Source of the DNA: Actinomadura fibrosa
GTDB lineage: Bacteria > Actinomycetota > Actinomycetes > Streptosporangiales > Streptosporangiaceae
DNA: 48,155 nucleotides
Reading direction: 5' to 3'
Assembly: GCF_900659615.1 (NCBI RefSeq)
Contig: NZ_CAACUY010000053.1
Location: 1-48,155, forward strand
Numbering within the stretch: position 1 is the first letter of the stretch; each line of letters starts with the position of its first letter. Shown in pieces: positions 30,399 to 38,430 of this stretch. The notes under the pieces are model-generated. The model worked only from the letters and a program-made list of their open reading frames with translations. It was not told the DNA's origin and did no database searches. The translations under genes were made by a program, and so were the position numbers.

Positions 30399-31244
30399 GT
30401 GGCGTCCCACGATTCGCACGCCGGACGACTGCCGGGGTTGTTCTCGAGCCCGGATTCGTCCTCGTTCACGGAGTTCCTGGGGTCGTACTCCCCGGATCTG
30501 CTGCCCGGTCGGCGGCCTGTGCCGGTGTCGTCCGCGGGTGCCGAGATCCCGCATGGGACGACGATCGTCGCGGCGGCGTTCCCCGGTGGGGTGGTGATGG
30601 CGGGGGACCGGCGGGCGACGGCGGGAAACATGATCGCGCAGCGTGACATCGAGAAGGTGTTCCGCGCGGACGAGTTCTCGGCGATCGCGATCGCGGGGAC
30701 GGCGGGCATCGGCGTCGAGATGGTGCGGTTGTTCCAGGTGGAGCTGGAGCACTACGAGAAGCGCGAGGGCCGGACGCTGTCGGTGGAGGGGAAGGCGAAC
30801 CGGCTGGCGACGATGGTGCGGCAGAACCTGGGTCTGGCGATGCAGGGGCTGGCGGTGGTGCCGTTGTTCGCGGGCTATGACGAGGAGCGCGACGCGGGGC
30901 GGATCTTCTCCTATGATCCGGCGGGTGGCCGGTACGAGGAGCGGGACTTCTACTCGATCGGTTCGGGGTCGGTGTTCGCGCGGGGGGCGTTGAAGAAGCT
31001 GTACCGGGCGGATCTGTCGGCGGAGGACGCGGCGCTGGTGTGCGTGCAGGCGCTGTACGACGCGGCGGACGACGATTCGGCGACGGGTGGTCCGGATCTG
31101 ACGCGGGGGATCTTCCCGGTGGTGGCGGTGGTGACGGAGGACGGGTACCGCCGGCTGGGTGAGGACGAGGTCGGCGGGTTGGCGCGGGCCGTGGTCGAGG
31201 GACGTTACGACTCGCCGGGCGGTCCGACCGCCCCGCTGCGATAG
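30399..31244 (+). CDS. prcB: 20S proteasome beta subunit PrcB
   Basis: 281 residues. A propeptide of 53 residues (MASHDSHAGRLPGLFSSPDS...) is removed autocatalytically at HG/TTIVAAAF, exposing Thr54 as the N-terminal nucleophile. Mature Asp17 (AGDRRAT) and Lys33 (DIEKVF) complete the catalytic set. The family GSGSVFARGALKK segment and TRGIFPVVAVVTEDG near the C-terminus are present. Seven copies form each inner ring of the PrcBA core, the protease chamber for pupylated substrates. GTG at 30399 has a strong ribosome site. prcA begins 15 bp downstream, so the two are co-transcribed. Confidence 0.97.
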   Translation: MASHDSHAGRLPGLFSSPDSSSFTEFLGSYSPDLLPGRRPVPVSSAGAEIPHGTTIVAAAFPGGVVMAGDRRATAGNMIAQRDIEKVFRADEFSAIAIAGTAGIGVEMVRLFQVELEHYEKREGRTLSVEGKANRLATMVRQNLGLAMQGLAVVPLFAGYDEERDAGRIFSYDPAGGRYEERDFYSIGSGSVFARGALKKLYRADLSAEDAALVCVQALYDAADDDSATGGPDLTRGIFPVVAVVTEDGYRRLGEDEVGGLARAVVEGRYDSPGGPTAPLR

Positions 31245-31259
31245 AGAGGATCCGAACCG

Positions 31260-32012
31260 GTGTCCATGCCGTTCTACGTGTCGCCCGAGCAGCAGATGAA
31301 GGACAAGGCGGATTACGCGCGGAAGGGTATCTCGCGTGGCCGCAGTGTCGTGGTGCTGCAGTATGACGACGGCATCCTGTTCGTGGCGGACAATCCGTCG
31401 CGGGCGCTCCACAAGATCAGTGAGATCTATGACCGGATCGCGTTCGCGGCGGTGGGGAAGTACAACGAGTTCGAGAATCTGCGGCTCGGGGGTGTCCGGT
31501 ACGCGGACATCAACGGGTATCAGTACGACCGGCGTGATGTGACGGCGCGGGGGCTGGCGAACGTGTACGCGCAGTCGCTGGGGACGATCTTCACGGAGAC
31601 GAACAAGCCGTACGAGGTGGAGCTGGTCGTCGCGGAGGTGGGGGAGGACGCGGAGACGGACCAGATCTACCGGTTGACGTTCGACGGGTCGGTGGCGGAC
31701 GAGCACGGTTATGTGGCGATGGGGGGCCAGGCCGATGCGGTGGCGCAGGCGCTGAAGGACGGGTATCGGGAGGGTTCGCCGCTGGCGGAGGCGTTGCGGA
31801 CGGCGGTGCGTGCGCTGGAGGCGCAGGATTCGGATCGCCGGCTGGAGGCGAAGTCGCTGGAGGTGGCGGTGCTGGACCGGAATCGGGAGCACCGGTTGTT
31901 CCGGCGGTTGACGGCGCGGCGGATCGAGGATCTGCTCGGTTCGTCGGCGTCCGACCCCTCGGAAGGGTCGGACGGGTCCGGGGACGCTTCGGAGGGGTCG
32001 GACGAGTCCTGA
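31260..32012 (+). CDS. prcA: 20S proteasome alpha subunit PrcA
   Basis: 250 residues. It starts MSMPFYVSPEQQMKDKADYARKG, the gating N-terminus, then GISRGRSVVVLQYDDGILFVADN and YDRIAFAAVGKYNEFENLR, standard actinobacterial PrcA blocks. No catalytic Thr, as expected for alpha subunits, which form the outer rings and the gate that the ARC C-terminus opens. The last 20 residues are Ser/Asp/Gly/Glu repeats encoded by near-repeat DNA, probably a disordered tail. GTG at 31260 has a GAGAGGA site. pafA follows after 160 bp with its own promoter. Confidence 0.97.
   Translation: MSMPFYVSPEQQMKDKADYARKGISRGRSVVVLQYDDGILFVADNPSRALHKISEIYDRIAFAAVGKYNEFENLRLGGVRYADINGYQYDRRDVTARGLANVYAQSLGTIFTETNKPYEVELVVAEVGEDAETDQIYRLTFDGSVADEHGYVAMGGQADAVAQALKDGYREGSPLAEALRTAVRALEAQDSDRRLEAKSLEVAVLDRNREHRLFRRLTARRIEDLLGSSASDPSEGSDGSGDASEGSDES
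31949..31973 (+). other. Hairpin inside the 3' end of prcA
   Basis: GTCCGACCC (31949-31957) and GGGTCGGAC (31965-31973) form a perfect 9-bp stem with a 7-nt loop, 40 bp before the prcA stop. The GGGTCGGACG unit recurs just after it. This may weaken read-through into pafA or simply follow from the Ser-Asp repeat coding. Confidence 0.4.
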
Positions 32013-32160
32013 TGGGGTGTGCGGGTGCCGTGTAGGCGGTGTCCGGTGTGCGTGGGCCCGTCGGGGCCGGGTGGCGGGTGCCGTCCGGTTCCGGCGGGCT
32101 TTTCGGTGGGGTCGGGGAAACGGTGGGGGCGAGAGACTGCCAAGTCGGGGTCGGGCCGCA

Positions 32161-32166
32161 TAGGGT
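32161..32166 (+). promoter_or_regulatory. -10 element of pafA (leaderless)
   Basis: TAGGGT ends 7 nt before GTG 32173, so transcription should start at the start codon itself. The 12 nt from here match the ARC ATPase promoter exactly. Confidence 0.6.
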
Positions 32167-32172
32167 CTCAGT

Positions 32173-33531
32173 GTGGACAGGCGCATTTTCGGGCTTGAGA
32201 ACGAGTACGGCGTCACGTGTACGTTCCGCGGTCAGCGGCGGTTGTCACCGGACGAGGTGGCGCGCTATCTGTTCCGCCGTGTGGTGTCGTGGGGCCGGAG
32301 CAGCAACGTGTTCCTGCGGAACGGGGCGCGGCTGTACCTGGACGTGGGCAGTCATCCGGAGTATGCGACGCCGGAGTGCGACTCGGTCGTGGATCTGGTG
32401 ACGCATGACAAGGCGGGCGAGCGGATCCTGGAGGGGTTGCTGGTCGATGCCGAGCGGCGGCTCCGGGAGGAGGGCATCGCGGGTGACATCTACCTGTTCA
32501 AGAACAACACGGACTCGGCGGGGAACTCGTACGGCTGCCATGAGAACTATCTGGTGGGGCGGCATGGGGAGTTCGGCCGGCTGGCCGATGTCCTGATCCC
32601 GTACCTGGTGACGCGGCAGATCATCTGCGGTGCGGGGAAGGTGCTGCAGACGCCGCGCGGGGCGGTGTACTGCGTGTCGCAGCGGGCGGAGCACATCTGG
32701 GAGGGTGTGTCGTCGGCGACGACGCGGTCGCGGCCGATCATCAATACGCGGGACGAGCCGCATGCGGACGCGGAGCGGTTCCGGCGGCTGCATGTGATCG
32801 TCGGTGACTCGAACATGAGTGAGACGACGATGCTGCTGAAGGTCGGGGCGACCGATCTGGTGCTGCGGATGATCGAGGCGGGCGTGGTCATGCGCGATCT
32901 GACGCTGGAGAACCCGATCCGGGCGATCCGCGAGGTCAGTCATGACATGACGGGCCGGCGGAAGGTGCGGTTGGCGAACGGCCGGGAGGCGAGTTCGCTG
33001 GAGATCCAGAAGGAGTACTTCGGGAAGGCGCGCGACTTCGTGGACGCGCGGGGTGGCGACGCGACGGCGAAGCGGGTGCTGGAGCTGTGGGAGCGGACGC
33101 TGCGGGCGGTGGAGACGGGGGATCTGGACCTGGTGGCCCGTGAGATCGACTGGGTGACGAAGTACAAGCTGATCGAGCGGTACCGGCGGAAGTACGATCT
33201 GCCGTTGTCGTCGCCGCGGGTGGCGCAGCTGGATCTGGCGTATCACGATGTGCATCGGGACCGGGGCCTGTACTACCTGCTGGAGAAGCGGGGGTCGGTG
33301 GAGCGGGTGTCGCGGGATCTGGACATCTTCGAGGCGAAGTCGGTGCCGCCGCAGACGACGCGGGCGCGGCTGCGGGGCGAGTTCATCCGGAAGGCGCAGG
33401 AGAAGCGGCGTGACTTCACGGTGGACTGGGTGCATCTGAAGCTGAACGATCAGGCGCAGCGGACGGTGCTGTGCAAGGATCCGTTCCGGTCGGTGGACGA
33501 GCGGGTCGACAAGCTGATCGCGGGGATGTGA
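32173..33531 (+). CDS. pafA: Pup-protein ligase PafA
   Basis: 452 residues. The carboxylate-amine-ligase fold opens with RRIFGLENEYGVTCTFRG (Glu9, Mg-ATP site). The catalytic Asp57 lies in RLYLDVGSHPEYATPE. YLFKNNTDSAGNSYGCHENY and IINTRDEPHADAER are shared with Dop, while the Dop loop is absent, as expected for the ligase. It phosphorylates the C-terminal Glu of Pup and joins it to substrate lysines. GTG at 32173 coincides with the predicted transcription start and no ribosome site precedes it. The C-terminal domain (KDPFRSVDERVDKLIAGM) is complete. Confidence 0.97.
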   Translation: MDRRIFGLENEYGVTCTFRGQRRLSPDEVARYLFRRVVSWGRSSNVFLRNGARLYLDVGSHPEYATPECDSVVDLVTHDKAGERILEGLLVDAERRLREEGIAGDIYLFKNNTDSAGNSYGCHENYLVGRHGEFGRLADVLIPYLVTRQIICGAGKVLQTPRGAVYCVSQRAEHIWEGVSSATTRSRPIINTRDEPHADAERFRRLHVIVGDSNMSETTMLLKVGATDLVLRMIEAGVVMRDLTLENPIRAIREVSHDMTGRRKVRLANGREASSLEIQKEYFGKARDFVDARGGDATAKRVLELWERTLRAVETGDLDLVAREIDWVTKYKLIERYRRKYDLPLSSPRVAQLDLAYHDVHRDRGLYYLLEKRGSVERVSRDLDIFEAKSVPPQTTRARLRGEFIRKAQEKRRDFTVDWVHLKLNDQAQRTVLCKDPFRSVDERVDKLIAGM

Positions 33532-33629
33532 GGCGGCGCCGTCCTCGCTCGTGCGGGTGTCGTCCGCGCGGGTGGGGGCGGTGGTGCGACACGCGGTCGG
33601 GTGCCCTGCTCAGGGGGTCGCGCGGCGGG

Positions 33630-33635
33630 TAGGGT
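33630..33635 (+). promoter_or_regulatory. -10 element of the FKBP lipoprotein gene
   Basis: TAGGGT with an expected start near 33642 and a 35-nt leader that includes TTAGGA before the ATG. Confidence 0.45.
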
Positions 33636-33676
33636 GAGCGCCCAGCAAGCAGCGTTCACTTCGTGTTAGGACCCGC

Positions 33677-34609
33677 ATGCGCCGTCGTCTCTCTGCTCTG
33701 TCCGCGGCCGTCGTCGTCGCGGCGCCGCTTCTGCTGTCCGCCTGTTCGGGGGGCGCCGACGTGAAGGTGTCGGTGCGGGGTGATTTCGGGCGGTTGCCGG
33801 ATGTGTCGTTTCCGAAGGGTGCGCCGGGTGACGCGCTGGCGGTGAAGACGCTGTCGAAGGGGAAGGGCCCGGCGGCGCACAAGGGTGATCTTGTGGTGGC
33901 CGACTATGTGGGCTACCGGTGGAGCAAGAGCGGGCGGAAGCTGCTGGCGAGCAGTTTCGCGGCGGGCCGGCCGGAGGCGTTCCCGACGTGGAGGCTGGTG
34001 CCGGGGCTGCAGAAGGCGTTCGAGGGGGCGCGGGTGGGGTCGCGTGTGGTGGCGACGATTCCGCCGAAGGACGGGTACGGCAAGGAGGGCGATTCGTCCC
34101 GGCAGATCGGTGCGGGCGATTCGCTGGTGTACGTGCTGGACGTGCGCGGGGTGTACTCGAAGTCGGCGGCGGCGAGCGGGAAGCGGCAGGCGGCGCTGGC
34201 GGACGCGCGGCTGCCGAAGGTGGTGGACGCGGGGGCGGGCAGGGCGCCGCAGGTGACGGTGCCGCGGGTGGCGGCTCCGAAGGGGTTGCAGGTGCGGACG
34301 CTGGTGCGGGGTGATGGTCCGGCGGTGCGGAAGGGCCAGGTGCTGGCGGTGCAGTACGCGGGGTACTTCTGGCGGGACGGGAAGTCGTTCGACTCGTCGT
34401 GGGCGGCGGGGCATCCGAGCGGGTTGACGATCGGGACCGGTCAGGTGATGAAGGGCTGGGACCAGGGCCTGATGGGGCAGAAGGTCGGCAGCCGGATGCT
34501 GCTGGTGGTGCCGCCGTCGCTGGGGTACGGGGCGAAGGGCTTGGCGCAGGCGGGGATCAAGGGGAGCGACACGCTGGTGTTCGTGGTCGACATCCTCGGC
34601 GCGCACTGA
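33677..34609 (+). CDS. Two-domain FKBP-type peptidyl-prolyl isomerase lipoprotein
   Basis: 310 residues. The signal peptide MRRRLSALSAAVVVAAPLLL ends at lipobox LSAC (Cys23), so it is anchored outside the membrane. FKBP domain 1 (about 55-160) is diverged, with GDLVVADYVGYRW and VPGLQKAFEGARVGSRVV. Domain 2 (about 205-310) is canonical: VLAVQYAGYFWRDGKSFDSS, GTGQVMKGWDQGLMGQKVGS and VPPSLGYGAKG, keeping most isomerase-pocket residues. It probably helps exported proteins fold. FKBP lipoproteins adjoin pafA in other actinomycetes too. The operon ends here at a strong terminator. Confidence 0.92.
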   Translation: MRRRLSALSAAVVVAAPLLLSACSGGADVKVSVRGDFGRLPDVSFPKGAPGDALAVKTLSKGKGPAAHKGDLVVADYVGYRWSKSGRKLLASSFAAGRPEAFPTWRLVPGLQKAFEGARVGSRVVATIPPKDGYGKEGDSSRQIGAGDSLVYVLDVRGVYSKSAAASGKRQAALADARLPKVVDAGAGRAPQVTVPRVAAPKGLQVRTLVRGDGPAVRKGQVLAVQYAGYFWRDGKSFDSSWAAGHPSGLTIGTGQVMKGWDQGLMGQKVGSRMLLVVPPSLGYGAKGLAQAGIKGSDTLVFVVDILGAH

Positions 34610-34641
34610 CGACGGCCGCGCCGGCGCGAGGCCGGCGTTGG

Positions 34642-34673
34642 GAAGGGCACGGGCGGCTCCGCCCGTGCCCTTC
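34642..34673 (+). terminator. Terminator after the FKBP gene
   Basis: Perfect 15-bp stem, GAAGGGCACGGGCGG (34642-34656) with 34659-34673, 2-nt spacer so a small loop opens. It is followed by a short T-containing run and lies 32 bp after the stop. Confidence 0.88.
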
Positions 34674-34866
34674 GCCTTTGCTCGGGCTGTGTGGGGGTAG
34701 CCAGCCGCGTCTAGTCGTGACGGCGGTGACCGCTCTGCCGGGCTGGCGGGGCCCATGTCCGGATGGGCCGTGACCGTAGCGACGGGGCTGAGCCGGGCTG
34801 AGTGGGGGGCTGCGGCCTGGGCGTGGTGGCCGGGGTGGTGTTTCTATCGTGTGGTCGCGCTGTTCT

Positions 34867-34872
34867 TAGAAT
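34867..34872 (+). promoter_or_regulatory. -10 element of the SufR-like regulator gene (leaderless)
   Basis: TAGAAT ends exactly 7 nt before GTG 34879. The region upstream (TTTCTATCG, GTTCTTAGAAT) is AT-rich for this window. Confidence 0.55.
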
Positions 34873-34878
34873 GGCGAG

Positions 34879-35544
34879 GTGGAGGACATCGAGGCGATCG
34901 CGCTGCTGCAGGATCCGGTGCGGCGGCGGCTGTACGAGTTCGTGGCCGCGCGGGGGCGCGAGGTGGGCCGGAACGAGGCGGCGGAGGCGGTGGGCGTGCA
35001 GCGGACGCTGGCGGCGTTCCATCTGGACCGGCTGGCGGAGGCGGGGCTGCTGGAGGTGGGCAGCCGGCGGTTGACGGGGCGGTCGGGGCCGGGCGCGGGG
35101 CGTCCGGCGAAGGTGTACCGGCGGGCGGCGGTGGAGCTCGGGGTGTCGGTGCCGGCGCGGGACTACGGGACGGCGGCGGAGCTGCTGGCGCAGGCGGCGG
35201 AGGCCGTGGGGCTGGACATGGAGGTGCAGGACGCGGCGCGGCGGCGGGGGCGGGCGCTGCGCGGGCCGGGGGAGTCGTGCGGTGATCTGGACGCGGTGGG
35301 GGAGGTCCTGGCGCGGCGGGGTTACGAGCCGGTGCGGGAGGAGACGGAGGAGGGGGCGGTGATCCGGATGCGGAACTGCCCGTTCCACGCGGTGGCGGAG
35401 CAGTTCCCGCCGCTGGTGTGCGGGATGAACCTGGCGCTGCTGGAGGGTCTGGTGGAGGGGTCGGACGGGGTGCGGGTGCGGATGGATCCGCGTCCGGGGT
35501 GGTGCTGCGTCGCGGCCGTCGCCAATAAAAACAATGAGGATTGA
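34879..35544 (+). CDS. SufR-like winged-helix regulator with conserved cysteines (COG2345 type)
   Basis: 221 residues. The N-terminal winged helix is DPVRRRLYEFVAARGREV, RNEAAEAVGVQRTLAAFHLD and RLAEAGLLEV, then the family's GRPAKVYRRA wing. The C-terminal domain has Cys in GESCGDL, RNCPFHAVAEQ, PPLVCGMNLALLEGL and GWCCVAA. This is the arrangement in which SufR relatives bind an Fe-S cluster; cluster binding here is inference. GTG at 34879 is set by the promoter. It is followed by the DUF3291 gene after 33 bp, an AT-rich gap that includes TTGACA. Confidence 0.82.
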   Translation: MEDIEAIALLQDPVRRRLYEFVAARGREVGRNEAAEAVGVQRTLAAFHLDRLAEAGLLEVGSRRLTGRSGPGAGRPAKVYRRAAVELGVSVPARDYGTAAELLAQAAEAVGLDMEVQDAARRRGRALRGPGESCGDLDAVGEVLARRGYEPVREETEEGAVIRMRNCPFHAVAEQFPPLVCGMNLALLEGLVEGSDGVRVRMDPRPGWCCVAAVANKNNED

Positions 35545-35577
35545 CATAGAAGGCCGGGCCGTGGTGGGCTGAACGCC

Positions 35578-36111
35578 ATGACCTCATCCCAGAACGCCCA
35601 CGGCGCTCCTGACGCCCCTGACGCCCGCTTCCACCTGGCCCAGATGAACCTCGCCACGCTCCGGTTCCCGCTCGACGACCCGCGGATGGCGGACTTCGTC
35701 GCGCTCCTCGACCCGGTGAACGCGCTCGCCGACGGCACGCCGGGGTTCGTGTGGCGGCTCGTCGAGGAGGGGCAGCCGGACGCGACCGGCATGCGGCCCG
35801 CCGGGGACGACGTGATCGTGAACTTCTCGGTGTGGGAGACGTCCGAGGCGCTCTGGGACTTCGTGTACCGCAGCGGGCACCTGGAGACGATGCGGCGGCG
35901 CCGGGAGTGGTTCCAGCGGCACGTCGAGGCCCACCTGGCGCTGTGGTGGATCCCGGCGGGATACGTCCCGACCGTGGACGAGGGCCTGGCGCGGGTCGCG
36001 CTGCTGCGCGCGCAGGGGCCGTCGCCGCGCGCGTTCACGTTCAACTCGTCGTACACGGCGGCGGAGGCGGAGGCGGCGGGCGCGATCGAGGCCGCGCCCG
36101 CCGTGCGCTGA
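35578..36111 (+). CDS. DUF3291 family protein
   Basis: 177 residues. Family blocks are FHLAQMNLATLRFPLDDPRMADFV, GFVWRLVEEG, VIVNFSVWETSEALWDFVYRS and ALWWIPAGYVPTVDEG. The fold is a dimeric alpha/beta barrel, like antibiotic monooxygenases and heme-degrading enzymes, but no function is established. It lies right after the SufR-like regulator and in the same direction, so it may be its target. The ATG at 35578 has only a weak ribosome site (GGGCTGAACGCC). Confidence 0.82.
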   Translation: MTSSQNAHGAPDAPDARFHLAQMNLATLRFPLDDPRMADFVALLDPVNALADGTPGFVWRLVEEGQPDATGMRPAGDDVIVNFSVWETSEALWDFVYRSGHLETMRRRREWFQRHVEAHLALWWIPAGYVPTVDEGLARVALLRAQGPSPRAFTFNSSYTAAEAEAAGAIEAAPAVR

Positions 36112-36163
36112 GCCCCGGCCGCCGCTCAGCCCCGCCGTGCGCTGAGCCCCGGCCGTGCGCTCA

Positions 36164-36178
36164 GCCCGCCGGGCGGGC
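36164..36178. terminator. Short palindrome between convergent DUF3291 and DUF3866 genes
   Basis: GCCCGCC-G-GGCGGGC, 7-bp arms. Just upstream, a block containing CCGTGCGCTGAGCCCCGGCCG is duplicated, including a copy of the DUF3291 stop region. A terminator for one or both genes is likely. Confidence 0.45.
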
Positions 36179-36201
36179 CCGGTTCAGCGGGCCCCGGTCG
36201 G

Positions 36202-37284
36202 TCAGTCGAGGAGGGTCGCGGTGTGGCGGCCGGCGGCGGCGGCCGTGAGGAAGTAGGCGAGGTCCTCGTCGAGGCGGCGGCCCATCGTGGACAGCCGGAC
36301 GCCCCACTCCTTCTCCGCGGTCGCGAGGACGTCGCGCAGGCCGTCCACGGGCACGGGGACGAGGGTGTGGCGGTCGCCGAGGGCGGCGGCGTCCGCGGCG
36401 ACGCGGGCGCCGAACGCGCCGCCGAGCTCGGGGACGGGGATGTCGGCGCGGGCGAGCGCGACCCGCCCGTAGGCGGTGAGGGAGTGGTGCGAGACGCCGA
36501 CGTGGCGTTCCCGCTTGTCGCCCTCGCTGACCCGCAGGGAGCCGACGGGCCGTCCGTCGAGGACGGACGCGGCGTTGACCGCCTCGCCCGCCGAGACGCC
36601 CGAGAAGCCCCACTTGGTGCCGGTGCCGAGGTTCCCCGGGCCCTGCGCGAGGACGATCACGTCGGCGTCCAGGACGAGCCGCGCGGCGAGCAGGCCCGTG
36701 TGGACGGTGACGGCCTCCAGGTCGCCGCCGAACGCCTGCCCGACGGTGACGGTCGCGGCGAGCGCGCCGGCGTCCTTCAGCCGCGCGATGGACATGGAGA
36801 ACCAGGCGGGCAGGGCACCGCCGTCCGGCATGACGTAGACGACGCGGGCGCCGGGGCGGGCGGCGAGGAGGCCCGCGAGGATCGGCGGGAGCGCCGAGTG
36901 CAGGTCGGCGACGACGACGGGCGCGCCGCCGAGCGAGTCGGCGTCGCGGAGGACGGCGTGGTGGGGGGAGTCCTGCTCGTCGGCGCCGAGGACGGTCGCC
37001 TGGAGCGGGGTGTAGCGGGCCTTGACCAGGTGGCCGGGGCCGGACGGGTCGGGCGGGAGCCGGTCGGGGACGGCGACGACCATGGCGTAGCCGCCGGTGC
37101 CGAGTCCCATCGCCAAGGCCGTAGTGTTGAGCAGGACGGTGTCGCCCGGTTCGGGCCGCCCGACGAGTTCGGGGTAGGCCAGGGCCCGGTGCGCGCCGTC
37201 GCCCCCGATCACGACGTCCAGCTCGACCGCCCCCGGCCATTCGCGGCGGATGCCCTCAACCGTGCCTTTGCGCCATCGGATCAC
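36202..37284 (-). CDS. DUF3866 family protein
   Basis: 360 residues. Conserved blocks are RALAYPELVGRPEPGDTVLLN, LGLGTGGYAMVVA, VVVADLHSALPPILAGL, VYVMPDGGALPAWFS, QGPGNLGTGTKWGFSGVSAG and HVGVSHHSLTAYGRVAL. These mark DUF3866, a family of unknown biochemical role that neighbours pafB in actinobacteria. No signal peptide or membrane helix. GTG at 37284 is used; a TACCGT hexamer 9 nt upstream (37298-37293) suggests a near-leaderless transcript. Divergent from pafB, 84 bp away. Confidence 0.85.
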   Translation of the reverse strand: MIRWRKGTVEGIRREWPGAVELDVVIGGDGAHRALAYPELVGRPEPGDTVLLNTTALAMGLGTGGYAMVVAVPDRLPPDPSGPGHLVKARYTPLQATVLGADEQDSPHHAVLRDADSLGGAPVVVADLHSALPPILAGLLAARPGARVVYVMPDGGALPAWFSMSIARLKDAGALAATVTVGQAFGGDLEAVTVHTGLLAARLVLDADVIVLAQGPGNLGTGTKWGFSGVSAGEAVNAASVLDGRPVGSLRVSEGDKRERHVGVSHHSLTAYGRVALARADIPVPELGGAFGARVAADAAALGDRHTLVPVPVDGLRDVLATAEKEWGVRLSTMGRRLDEDLAYFLTAAAAGRHTATLLD

Positions 37285-37368
37285 ACCGGGAAACGGTAGC
37301 GTCCTGGGCGACGGGCCGTGGGGACGATCGGGTGATCGGGCTCACCGAGCGAAAGGGGTGGTGGCGAA

Positions 37369-38430
37369 GTGTCGCGGCGCAAGACCGAGCGCCTGCTCAA
37401 CCTGGTGGTCTGCCTGCTCGCCACCCGGCGCTATCTGACGGCGGAGCAGATCCGCCGGGCGGTGCCCGGCTACCCCGACTCCGACGAGGCGTTCAAGCGG
37501 ATGTTCGAGCGCGACAAGGAGGAGCTGCGGGAGCTGGGCGTGCCCCTGGAGGTCGGCAGCGACCAGCAGGGCGGGGGCGGCGAGGAGATCGGCTACCGGA
37601 TCCCGCCGCAGGCCTACGAGCTCCCCGACATCCATCTCAGCCCGGACGAGGCGGCGGTCCTCGGCCTCGCGGCGCGGGTGTGGCAGCGCGCCAGCATGGC
37701 GGAGGCCGCCTCCGGGGCGCTGCTGAAGCTGCGGGCGGCCGGGGTCGAGACCGACGTCACCACCGCCGTCGGGATCGAGCCGCGGGTGAACACCGGCGAC
37801 CCGGCGTTCCCGGCGCTGTGGGAGGCGGTCCGCGACGCCCGCCCGGTCGCGTTCGACTACCAGGGCATCGGGCGGACGTCGGTGGCGCGGCGGCACCTGG
37901 AGCCGTGGGGCGTGGTGAGCCGCCGCGGCCGCTGGTACGTCGTCGGGTTCGACCGCGACCGCGACGAGCAGCGGGTGTTCCGGCTGAGCCGGATCACCGG
38001 CGACGTCGTCCCCGACGGCCCGCCCGGGACGGTGACCGTCCCCGAGGGCGTGGACGTGCGGCGCATCGCGTTCGACTGGGGCGACCCGGTGTCGGAGCCG
38101 CGCCCGGCGACCGTCCGGCTGCGGGCGGGCGCCGCGCAGGGCCCCCGCCGGTGGGCGCGGGACGTCCGCGCGGTCGGCGACGGCGCCTGGGACGAGGCGG
38201 TCCTGACGTTCCGCGACGTCGACCGGTTCGCGCCCTACCTGGCCCGGTTCGCCGACGACGTCGTCGTGCTGGACCCGCCCGACCTGCGCGAGGCCGTGAT
38301 CCAGCAGCTGAAGGCGGTGCTGGCCGCGGGCGCCGACCAGCACGCCGGACGGGACACCGAGCGCGAAGCGGACACGGCGGCGGACACGGTAAGCGAGACG
38401 GCGGCGGACGGGACGGTGAGCGGGCGATGA
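37369..38430 (+). CDS. pafB: WYL-domain transcriptional regulator PafB
   Basis: 353 residues. An N-terminal winged helix (SRRKTERLLNLVVCLLATRRYL, FKRMFERDKEELRELGV) is followed by a WYL domain with DYQGIGRTSVARRHLEPWG and the motif GRWYVVGFDRDRDEQR near residues 185-200. A C-terminal WCX extension follows, then a Thr/Ala-rich tail. PafB works with PafC as the heterodimeric activator of the main mycobacterial DNA-damage response. GTG at 37369 has purine-rich AAAGGGG upstream. Its TGA overlaps the pafC ATG (ATGA), so expression is tightly coupled. Confidence 0.95.
   Translation: MSRRKTERLLNLVVCLLATRRYLTAEQIRRAVPGYPDSDEAFKRMFERDKEELRELGVPLEVGSDQQGGGGEEIGYRIPPQAYELPDIHLSPDEAAVLGLAARVWQRASMAEAASGALLKLRAAGVETDVTTAVGIEPRVNTGDPAFPALWEAVRDARPVAFDYQGIGRTSVARRHLEPWGVVSRRGRWYVVGFDRDRDEQRVFRLSRITGDVVPDGPPGTVTVPEGVDVRRIAFDWGDPVSEPRPATVRLRAGAAQGPRRWARDVRAVGDGAWDEAVLTFRDVDRFAPYLARFADDVVVLDPPDLREAVIQQLKAVLAAGADQHAGRDTEREADTAADTVSETAADGTVSGR

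Noticed and set aside
29160..32216. Minus-strand frame of about 1,000 codons opposite the nuclease, prcB and prcA
   Set aside because: His/Arg/Pro-rich shadow of three well-supported genes, with no family features.
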